A DNA stretch of 64,000 bases, from the NCBI RefSeq assembly GCF_013155125.1, contig NZ_CP053564.1:2735501-2799500 (forward strand), given 5' to 3'. This DNA is from Pseudonocardia broussonetiae. GTDB lineage: Bacteria; Actinomycetota; Actinomycetes; Mycobacteriales; Pseudonocardiaceae. How positions within the stretch are numbered: position 1 is the stretch's first letter; the number at the start of each line of letters is the position of its first letter. The notes under the pieces are model-generated. The model worked only from the letters and a program-made list of their open reading frames with translations. It was not told where the DNA came from and ran no database searches. Shown one piece after another: positions 55,507-64,000 of this stretch. Position numbers and translations under genes: made by a program.

Positions 55507-55852
55507 CGTGATCGCCGGGAGAGTGACGTGACGGTCGCAGAGAGGGCCGTGAGTGCGCACTTCCGGTGATCATTGCCCGGCAGGGGATCTGCGTTCCGCA
55601 GAACGCGCGGCAGCAGCGACCACGCGCCCGTCGCCGGACCGCTAACTGCGCGGCTCCCGGCGGTCTGCGCACGGCCCGGCACGCGCAGGACGCGTGAAGG
55701 TGCGCAGCTCGGGGGTGACGCGCCGGGTGCGGGGCCGGATCCGCACCGCTGGTGACGGTCTCGGCGGGGAGCCGTTCCGGGCCCCGTGATCGTCGGGAGT
55801 GCGTCGTGGCGGTCGTCGGGAGGGCCGTGACGGCTCACTCCCGGCGATCACG
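55507..55852. repeat. Two copies of a ~68-bp palindromic repeat
   Basis: Copy one 55507-55572 and copy two 55785-55852 share the outline CGTGATCGCCGGGAG ... GAGGGCCGTGA ... CCGGCGATCA. In copy two the ends pair as near-perfect inverted repeats. This size and shape suit a REP- or MITE-like intergenic element. Confidence 0.75.
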
Positions 55853-56055
55853 AGCATCGTGAGGCGGCAGGCGCAGCCGAAGAGACGGCGCCCGTCCGCG
55901 AAGGCGCCACCACGTCCGCACCACCGCCCCGACACACTCGCCACGAGACCCCGACTCGCGGGCTTCTTTTGGCCGTAGTCCGACGCCGCGCCGAGTCCTG
56001 CCCGATTCCGGGCAGGGATTTGGCGTTCCGCCGGTTCTCCGGCAGCATCCTCCGG

Positions 56056-56322
56056 GTGCCCGGTCCGTACGACGATCTCGTCGACCACCTCGTGCGCAGC
56101 TCCCCGCTGAGCGCGAGCGAGGCCGAGCGGGTGGTGGCCGAGGTGCTGAGCTACTTCGCGGAGCCGGTGCAGGACTACGTCCGCCGCCGCCACGCCGAGC
56201 TCAGGAACCGCGGCTGGCACAACGACCGGATCTTCGCGGCGCTCGGCCCCGAGCTGGCGACGCGGCGGGTGTCCCCGCCCGCGCTGTCGGCCCGGCAGCT
56301 GCGCCGCCTCGTCTACGGCTGA
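56056..56322 (+). CDS. Small conserved-looking protein upstream of glmS
   Basis: An 88-residue soluble, helical protein (PYDDLVDHLVRSSPLSASEAERVV, AEVLSYFAEPVQDYVRRRHAELRNRGW, NDRIFAALGPELATRRVSPPALSARQLRRLVYG). I recognise no family, but the composition is protein-like and the end SARQLRRLVYG resembles small proteins with a helix-turn-helix-like end. GTG at 56056 is 7 nt behind CAGCAT. It ends 30 nt before glmS and may be co-transcribed. Confidence 0.65.
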   Translation: MPGPYDDLVDHLVRSSPLSASEAERVVAEVLSYFAEPVQDYVRRRHAELRNRGWHNDRIFAALGPELATRRVSPPALSARQLRRLVYG

Positions 56323-56352
56323 CGCCGGAACAACGACCCTGGGAGAACCTCC

Positions 56353-58801
<2,449 letters not shown>

Positions 58802-58816
58802 GTCACCTATCCTTTC

Positions 58817-58853
58817 GTCAGAGAGGCTGACCAATCTTGTCAGATTCTCTGAC
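58817..58853. promoter_or_regulatory. Paired palindromic operators between DinB-type gene and marR
   Basis: GTCAG-N5-CTGAC (58817-58831) and GTCAGA-N3-TCTGAC (58839-58853) lie side by side in the 71-bp divergent space, sharing the half-site GTCAG. The arrangement is typical of MarR autorepression and control of the neighbour. Confidence 0.65.
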
Positions 58854-58872
58854 CAGTGTCGAGAGGGGACGC

Positions 58873-59304
58873 GTGAACACCGGGCTGCTGCTGTTCCTGC
58901 CCTACCGCGCGATGGAGCAGCGCGTGATGGCCGCCGTCGCCGCCGCGGGCTTCGACGACGTGACGCTCGCGCAGGCCCGGGTCGTCCAGCGCATCGCGCC
59001 GGGCGGGAGCCGGCTCACCGACCTCGCCGAGCAGGCGCAGATCACCAAGCAGTCGGCCGGGTTCCTCGTCGACCAGCTCGAGGGCGCCGGCTACGTCGAG
59101 CGGGTGCCCGACCCCACCGACGGCCGCGCGCGGCTCGTGCGGATCGCGGCCCGCGGGGAGCGCGTGCTGCCGGTTGCCGCGGCCGCCGTGGCCGAGGTGG
59201 AGGCCGAGTGGGCGGCGCACCTCGGGCCGCGCGCCATGCGCGAACTGCGGGCGGCGCTGGAGCGGCTGCGCGAGATCGCCGACCCGTACGCGGGCCCGCG
59301 CTGA
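58873..59304 (+). CDS. MarR-family transcriptional regulator
   Basis: A 143-residue MarR regulator: MNTGLLLFLPYRAMEQRVMA, the recognition helix region RLTDLAEQAQITKQSAGFLVDQLEGAGYV and wing ERVPDPTDGRARLVRIAARGE. GTG at 58873 follows GAGAGGGG. It probably represses itself and the divergent DinB-type gene through the palindromes at 58817-58853. The ligand is unknown; mycothiol or electrophile sensing is a guess from the partner. Confidence 0.9.
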   Translation: MNTGLLLFLPYRAMEQRVMAAVAAAGFDDVTLAQARVVQRIAPGGSRLTDLAEQAQITKQSAGFLVDQLEGAGYVERVPDPTDGRARLVRIAARGERVLPVAAAAVAEVEAEWAAHLGPRAMRELRAALERLREIADPYAGPR

Positions 59305-60795
59305 CTAGCCGTCGGCGAGCAGCCGCTCCCGGCGGGTGACGATGCCGGGGCGGCGGCGGTCCTGCTCGGGCAGCCGCTCCACCAGCAGGTCGTGCACCTC
59401 CAGGTCGTCGCGGCCCAGCGGGTGGGCGGCGAACGTGACGAGCAGGTCGAGGTCGTCGGCGTCGAGGACGGCGCGGCGCAACCCGGCCTCGATCTGGTCG
59501 CGCAGCTCGCGGATCTCCGGGGCGTCCGAGCGCGGCAGCAGCGGCCCGGCGCACGCCTGCAGCGCGTCGGCGGCCCGGCCCTCGCGCAGGGCCGTGCGGA
59601 CGGCCTCGAAGTCGCTGTCGACGACGGCGTCGAGGCGGTAGGGCCGGGTGCGCAGGACGTCGGCACCGATCAGCCCGCGCAGGCGCAGGATCTCGCCGCG
59701 GACGGTGGTGGGGTTGCCGTCGTCGCCGTAGAGCAGCAGCGCCAGGCGCTCGGCGGTGAGGCCGCCGGGGTGCAGCGCGAGCGCGGTGAGGATCTCGGCC
59801 GGGCGCAGCGTGACCTGCACCGGCTTGCCGTTGAGCACGACCCGCGGGCCGGACTCCCCGGTGAACCGCAGCGACAGCGCGCTGCGCTTCGCGGCGCGCA
59901 CGGCGGCGCGCGGTGTGCGCAGCAGGTAGCCCTCGGCGAGCGGCTCGACCTCCATCTCGCGGCCGTCCTCGAGCAGCACGCGGCCCGACCCCGGGGGCAG
60001 CGCGACGCGCTCGGGCCAGGTGCCGTAGGGCTCGCCGGCGATGATCCGGCCGGTCGGGGTGACGAGCGCGCCCTGCCCGCGCAGGCTCGTGAGGTGGGGC
60101 ATGTTGCGCACGCGCAGCCGCTCGTCGGCGATGGCGAGGCGCACGCGCAGCTGGTTCTCGGCGAGCTGCGCGGTGGCCGAGACGAGCTGCACCATCGCCG
60201 GGTGCACCGTGTGCAACGGGCCGCTGATGTCGATCGCGCCGAGGATCGCGCCGGTGTCGGGGTCGTGGACGGGCGCGGCGGCGCAGGTCCAGGCGTGGAA
60301 CGCGCGCACGAGGTGCTCGGCGGAGTGGATCTGCACGGGGGCGTCGATGGCCAGCGTGGTGCCCATCGCGTTGGTGCCGATCGCGTCCTCGGACATCCGG
60401 AAGCCGGGGGACAGGCCGGTGTCGTCGGCGATGTGCAGCAGGCGGGCCGCGCCCTCGCGCCAGAGGATGGTGCCGTCGGCGTCGGTGACGAGCATGACGT
60501 GCATGGCCTCGTCGGCGATGCTCACGAGCGTGCTGCGCAGCAGCGGCAGGACCTCGTTGAGCGGGTGGGTGTCGCGCAGGTCGGGCAGGTCGTCCTCGGC
60601 CAGCACCGCCCGCGGCATCTGCCGCTCGGGGTCGACCTGCGCGGCGAGGCTGCGCTGCCAGCTCGCGGACACCAGCGACCGCGGCGCCTCCGCACCCGTG
60701 CCGCCGGACATCGCCGAGTCGTAGATGCCGGTCAGCGCGCGGGCGTGCTCCACCGGATCGGGCACGGGCAGGCCTTGCGTACCGCGCGTCGTCAT
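59305..60795 (-). CDS. GAF-domain transcriptional regulator
   Basis: A 496-residue regulator. Residues ~85-230 form a GAF-like sensor (VMLVTDADGTILWREGA, GFRMSEDAIGTNAMGTTLAI, FHAWTCAAAPVHDPDTGAILGAIDISGP), the N-terminal part of AcoR-type activators, but there is no sigma-54 ATPase domain. The C-terminal half has an FHA/regulatory-like beta region and an OmpR-like winged helix (LRPAEILTALALHPGGLTAERLALLLYG). ATG at 60795 has GGAG upstream. Such proteins often control acetoin or alcohol use; the target here is unknown. Confidence 0.8.
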   Translation of the reverse strand: MTTRGTQGLPVPDPVEHARALTGIYDSAMSGGTGAEAPRSLVSASWQRSLAAQVDPERQMPRAVLAEDDLPDLRDTHPLNEVLPLLRSTLVSIADEAMHVMLVTDADGTILWREGAARLLHIADDTGLSPGFRMSEDAIGTNAMGTTLAIDAPVQIHSAEHLVRAFHAWTCAAAPVHDPDTGAILGAIDISGPLHTVHPAMVQLVSATAQLAENQLRVRLAIADERLRVRNMPHLTSLRGQGALVTPTGRIIAGEPYGTWPERVALPPGSGRVLLEDGREMEVEPLAEGYLLRTPRAAVRAAKRSALSLRFTGESGPRVVLNGKPVQVTLRPAEILTALALHPGGLTAERLALLLYGDDGNPTTVRGEILRLRGLIGADVLRTRPYRLDAVVDSDFEAVRTALREGRAADALQACAGPLLPRSDAPEIRELRDQIEAGLRRAVLDADDLDLLVTFAAHPLGRDDLEVHDLLVERLPEQDRRRPGIVTRRERLLADG

Positions 60796-60968
60796 GTGTG
60801 CTCCGAGCGTCGTCGCTCCAGGACTTGCCCCGGCGACATCATCGCCCAGGCCTCCGAACGGGGCAAGCGGGCCCTCCTTGCGCGTGCAACGTCGAGGCAA
60901 CGTGGCGGTACCTAGGGTCCGGGACCAGTGACGCGTGACACGCCCGACGGCCCCAAGGAGGTTCGCCC

Positions 60969-61706
60969 GTGACGACCGAAGCCGTGCTCGAACCGGACGT
61001 GGCCCTGCTCGACCGCGCGATGACCGGCATCGCCCCCCCGACGGCGCGCCGGACCGCCCGCCTGCTGCTCGTCGACTCCGAGGCCATCGTCCGCTTCGGG
61101 CTGCGGCAGCTCGTCGCCCCCGACCCCGAGCTCGCCGTCGTCGGCGAGGCCGCCTCCCCGCGCGACGCGCTCGTGGTCGCCGACCGCTGCCCGCCCGACC
61201 TGGTGATCCTCGACGTCGACCTGGGTCGCGGCGACTCGGCGGGCGTCGACCTCGCCCGGATGCTGCTCGAGCGCCACCGCGGCGCCCGGATCCTCGTGCT
61301 GACGGGCAACCGCGACCGCGAGGTCATGATGCGGACGGTGCGCCTCGGCGTGCACGGCTACCTCCGCAAGGGCGCCGAGACCGCCGACATCCTCCGCGCG
61401 ATCCACGCGCTGCTGCGCGGCGAGAGCGTCTTCGACTCCCGCCCCCGCGGCGCCGAGGCCTCCGTCGACGTCGTGCGCGACGACGACCGCCCCGCCGTCC
61501 GCCAGCTCGGCGGCGCGATGCTCACCGACCGCGAGAACCAGGTGCTGCGCCTGCTCGCCGTCGGCATGTCCAACCGCGAGATCGGCGCCCGGCTGCTGAT
61601 CAGCGAGGCCACCGTCAAGTTCCACGTGCGCAACCTGCGCGACAAGCTCGAGGTCCGCCGCCGCACCGAGATCGTCTACACCGCCACCCGGCAGGGCATC
61701 GTCTGA
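60969..61706 (+). CDS. LuxR/NarL-family response regulator
   Basis: A 245-residue response regulator. The receiver domain (~30-150) has LLLVDSEAIVR in place of the common acidic pair, the phospho-acceptor Asp in LVILDVDLG and the Lys in YLRKGAE. The output is a LuxR helix-turn-helix (LTDRENQVLRLLAVGMSNREIGARLLISEATVKFHVRNL). There are ~30 extra N-terminal residues. The ribosome site AAGGAGG is strong. No histidine kinase is adjacent, so it is an orphan. Confidence 0.92.
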   Translation: MTTEAVLEPDVALLDRAMTGIAPPTARRTARLLLVDSEAIVRFGLRQLVAPDPELAVVGEAASPRDALVVADRCPPDLVILDVDLGRGDSAGVDLARMLLERHRGARILVLTGNRDREVMMRTVRLGVHGYLRKGAETADILRAIHALLRGESVFDSRPRGAEASVDVVRDDDRPAVRQLGGAMLTDRENQVLRLLAVGMSNREIGARLLISEATVKFHVRNLRDKLEVRRRTEIVYTATRQGIV

Positions 61707-61742
61707 GGCCGCTCCGTGATCTTCCCGACCTAGCCTGACCGC

Positions 61743-62363
61743 ATGGAGCTGGTGCCGGCGGTGCTGGCGAGCGGGTGGGCGAGCGGGGTCAACGCCTACC
61801 TCTGCGTGGTCGTGCTCGGCGTGCTGGGCCGCTTCGGCGGGATCGAGGCGGTGCCCGAGGCGCTGACCCGCACCGACGTGCTGGTCGTCGCCGCGGTGCT
61901 CTACCTGCTGGAGTTCGTCACCGACAAGATCCCCTACGTCGACTCGCTGTGGGACGCGGTGTCCACCGCGATCCGCCCGACGGCGGGCGCGGTGATCGGG
62001 CTGCTGCTGGCCGGCGACGCGACCTCGCTGGAGCAGGCGGTGCTGGCCGCGAGCGGCGGGGCGGCCGCGCTGGTGAGCCACCTCGTCAAGGGCGGTCTGC
62101 GGCTGATCGTCAACACCTCGCCCGAGCCCGTCACGAACATCGGCGTGAGCCTGGGGGAGGACGTCGCCGTGGCCGGGGTGGCGACGCTCGTCGTCGTCGC
62201 GCCGGTGGTGGCGTTCGGAATCGCCGCGGTCCTGCTGGTGGTCGGCGTCATCCTGCTGGTGGTGCTGTGGCGCAACGTCCGCCGCGGGTACCGCCGCTAC
62301 CGCGCGTGGCGGGAGCGGCGGACCGGCAGCTACTACCCGAAGAACACCTCGGCCTCGGCGTAG
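61743..62363 (+). CDS. DUF4126 membrane protein
   Basis: A 206-residue membrane protein with about five helices, starting MELVPAVLASGWASGVNAYL, then VLYLLEFVTDKIPYVDSLWDAV, a DUF4126 signature, and SHLVKGGLRLIVNTSPEPVTN. The ATG is leaderless: TAGCCT and a 6-nt gap. Its end overlaps the convergent phosphofructokinase by 31 bp. The function is unknown. Confidence 0.88.
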   Translation: MELVPAVLASGWASGVNAYLCVVVLGVLGRFGGIEAVPEALTRTDVLVVAAVLYLLEFVTDKIPYVDSLWDAVSTAIRPTAGAVIGLLLAGDATSLEQAVLAASGGAAALVSHLVKGGLRLIVNTSPEPVTNIGVSLGEDVAVAGVATLVVVAPVVAFGIAAVLLVVGVILLVVLWRNVRRGYRRYRAWRERRTGSYYPKNTSASA

Positions 62364-63358
62364 AGCGCCGGGTCGACGACCTTGAGCTCCTTGGTGGCCT
62401 CCGACAGCGGCACCATCGTGATGTCGGTGCCGCGCAGCGCCGTCATCTGCCCCCACTGCCCGGCGTGCACGGCGTCGATCGCGTGCAGGCCGAAGCGGGT
62501 GGCGAGCCAGCGGTCGCGGGCGGTCGGCGTGCCGCCGCGCTGCACGTGCCCGAGCACCGTGGTGCGGGCCTCCTTGCCGGTGCGCGACTCGATCTCCTTG
62601 GCCAGCCAGTCGCCGATCCCGCCGAGGCGGACGTGGCCGAACGCGTCCTTCTCCCCGTTCAGCAGCGACTCGTCGCGGTCCTTGGGCATGGCGCCCTCGG
62701 ACACGACGATGATCGGCGCGTAGTCGAGGCGGAACCGCGACTCGACCCAGCGGCAGACCTGCTCGATGTCGAACCGCACCTCGGGGATGAGGATGATGTT
62801 GGCCCCGCCGGCCATGCCCGCGTGCAGCGCGATCCAGCCGGCGTGGCGCCCCATCACCTCGACGATGAGCGCGCGGTGGTGGCTCTCCGCGGTGGTGTGC
62901 AGCCGGTCGATGGCCTCGGTCGCGATGTTGACCGCGGTGTCGAAGCCGAACGTGTAGTCGGTGCCGGACAGGTCGTTGTCGATCGTCTTCGGCACCCCGA
63001 TGACGTTGACGCCGATCTCGTGCAGCTTCGTCGCGACGCCGAGGGTGTCCTCCCCGCCGATCGCGATGAGCGCGTCGACGCCCAGGTTCTGCAGGTTCGT
63101 GCGGATCTTCTGGACGCCGTCCTCGACCGCGAAGGGGTTGGTCCGCGACGACCCCAGGATCGTGCCGCCGCGCGGCAGCAGCCCGCGCACGGCGGGGATG
63201 TCGAGGGGCTTGGTGAGCGCCTCCAGCGGACCGCGCCAGCCGTCGCGGAAGCCGAGGAACGAGTAGCCGTACTCGGGGACGCCCTTGCGGACGATCGCCC
63301 GGATGACCGCGTTCAGTCCGGGGCAGTCGCCGCCACCGGTGAGCACGCCGACGCGCAT
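62333..63358 (-). CDS. pfkA: 6-phosphofructokinase, residues of the pyrophosphate-dependent type
   Basis: A 341-residue group A phosphofructokinase of glycolysis. It shows MRVGVLTGGGDCPGLNAVIR, GGTILGSSRTNP, the nucleotide-site GGEDT (Asp at position ~104), PKTIDNDLSGTDYTFGFDTA (Lys at ~124) with the catalytic Asp, EVMGRHAGWIALHAG and VLGHVQRGGTP. In this family Gly104/Gly124 goes with ATP and Asp104/Lys124 with PPi. The pair here therefore predicts PPi use, as in the related Amycolatopsis methanolica enzyme, which would make the step reversible. Confidence 0.93.
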   Translation of the reverse strand: MRVGVLTGGGDCPGLNAVIRAIVRKGVPEYGYSFLGFRDGWRGPLEALTKPLDIPAVRGLLPRGGTILGSSRTNPFAVEDGVQKIRTNLQNLGVDALIAIGGEDTLGVATKLHEIGVNVIGVPKTIDNDLSGTDYTFGFDTAVNIATEAIDRLHTTAESHHRALIVEVMGRHAGWIALHAGMAGGANIILIPEVRFDIEQVCRWVESRFRLDYAPIIVVSEGAMPKDRDESLLNGEKDAFGHVRLGGIGDWLAKEIESRTGKEARTTVLGHVQRGGTPTARDRWLATRFGLHAIDAVHAGQWGQMTALRGTDITMVPLSEATKELKVVDPALYAEAEVFFG

Positions 63359-63445
63359 GTGAGGGGCCTCTCCATCGATGCAGAAGTGGACACACGCTAG
63401 CGCCGTGCGCGCAGGGGCGTCCGGTCGGCCCCGTACCGTGGACGG

Positions 63446-64000
63446 GTGCTCGCCCCGACCGACCTGCGGGCCGACTGCGCGCGCTGCGCCGGCCTCTGCT
63501 GCGTCCTCCCCGCGTTCGCCGCGTCGGCCGACTTCGCCCTCGACAAGCCCGCCGGCACGCCGTGCCCGAACCTGCGCCCCGACCACGGCTGCGGCATCCA
63601 CTCCTCGCTGCGCGAGCGCGGCTTCCCCGGTTGCACCGTCTACGACTGCTTCGGCGCGGGCCAGCGGGTCGTCCAGCTGACCTTCGGCGGGCGGCTCGAC
63701 GCCCGGGTCGGCGCGGTGTTCCCGGTGGTGCGGGTGCTGCACGAGCTCCTGGCCTACGTGACCGAGGCGCTCGAGCGCGGCAGCAGCCACGACGCCGCCG
63801 TCCGCCGCGCCCGCGACGAGACGCTGCGCTTGGCCGACGGCACCCCCGACGCGCTCGCCGCGCTCGACCCCTCGGCGCACCGGGCGGAGGTGGCGGCGCT
63901 GCTGCGCGCGGTGAGCGCGGAGGTCCGCGACCCGGCCGGGCCGGACCTCGCCGGCGCCGACCTCGTCGGCGCACGGAAGCGCGACCTGCGCCGCGCCTGC
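63446..64000 (+). CDS. Cys-rich/pentapeptide-repeat protein (3' end outside window)
   Basis: An open frame of 185 codons that runs off the window. The N-terminal ~75 residues are Cys-rich (DCARCAGLCCVLPAF, TPCPNLRPDHGCGIHSSLRE, FPGCTVYDCFGAG), a zinc or iron-sulfur pattern found before pentapeptide repeats. The last residues ADLVGARKRDLRRAC begin such a repeat (A[D/N]LxG). GTG at 63446 is leaderless (TACCGT, 6 nt). The role is unknown. Confidence 0.8.
   Translation, partial: MLAPTDLRADCARCAGLCCVLPAFAASADFALDKPAGTPCPNLRPDHGCGIHSSLRERGFPGCTVYDCFGAGQRVVQLTFGGRLDARVGAVFPVVRVLHELLAYVTEALERGSSHDAAVRRARDETLRLADGTPDALAALDPSAHRAEVAALLRAVSAEVRDPAGPDLAGADLVGARKRDLRRAC

Larger units (their letters stand above)
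55326..56055. other. 730-bp gene-free region built of repeats
   Basis: No supported gene is present. From left to right it holds a 22-bp tandem array (55333-55439), a copy of the GAGTCGGG palindrome family (55432-55492), two copies of a ~68-bp palindromic element (55507-55572 and 55785-55852) and a third GAGACCCCGACTCGCGGG copy (55926-55964). The remainder is unremarkable GC-rich sequence. Confidence 0.8.

Noticed and set aside
51492..55838. Long open frame of 1448 codons on the minus strand
   Set aside because: It is a mirror of the ABC exporter on the plus strand, with Arg/Gly/Ala-biased composition and no domain; it is a GC-bias artefact.
56323..56352. glmS ribozyme leader
   Set aside because: Only 30 nt separate the upstream stop from glmS, too short for the ribozyme.

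Overview
The window is a very GC-rich stretch of actinobacterial chromosome, most likely from the Pseudonocardiaceae (a Pseudonocardia-like organism). The lineage call rests on a SigR/RsrA-type zinc anti-sigma pair, WhiB1, PdtaS, an E2-E1 fusion 2-oxoglutarate decarboxylase (Kgd), an F420-type luciferase-like oxidoreductase, a DinB/mycothiol-type protein, a WS/DGAT acyltransferase, the tiny ribosomal protein bL37, and many GTG starts set 6-8 nt behind a TAnnnT hexamer (leaderless transcription). No rRNA, tRNA, insertion sequence, prophage or CRISPR array was found. It reads as core chromosome with a few small accessory cassettes.

Region 1 (1-21 kb) holds much of the gene set of the Mycobacterium tuberculosis secA1-to-gpm2 neighbourhood in altered order: secA (5' end outside the window), a MarR-type regulator, an Rv3235-like protein, a WS/DGAT, an Rv3231c-like protein, aroA-rsgA, a SRAP/HMCES protein, ybaK, sigR-rsrA, bL37, pdtaS, whiB1, a small membrane protein, a GNAT enzyme and a Gpm2-like phosphatase. 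Between these lie a HAD protein, an MT0933-type antitoxin-like protein, an FMN-dependent hydroxyacid dehydrogenase, a SpoU methyltransferase, a photolyase-like protein with inverted domain order, a lipoprotein and an alpha/beta hydrolase.

Region 2 (21-34 kb) has a malic enzyme, a PAS-GGDEF-EAL protein, a four-gene glycine-betaine/osmoprotectant ABC transporter, a MOSC protein, a vapBC pair, and a PadR/HAAS operon divergent from a membrane protein plus Tat-type multicopper oxidase. Two matching palindromes sit on the divergent PadR promoters. A DUF5134-like membrane protein and a non-canonical NRAMP-like transporter follow.

Region 3 (35.4-38.9 kb) is the least understood part: a tight three-gene operon of an 86-residue helical protein, a soluble FtsK/SpoIIIE ATPase with one intact and two degenerate ATPase modules, and a 119-residue helical protein. 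A 25-bp perfect hairpin closes it.

Region 4 (39-64 kb) carries kgd with a DUF6104-like gene, small enzymes, an acyl-CoA synthetase back-to-back with an HSL-type esterase, an ABC-2 type transporter pair, a fused TMD-NBD-TMD-NBD exporter, a 730-bp gene-free stretch made of three repeat families, glmS, a DinB/MarR divergent pair, a GAF-type regulator facing a LuxR response regulator, a DUF4126 protein, a phosphofructokinase with PPi-type residues, and a truncated pentapeptide-repeat protein at the right edge.
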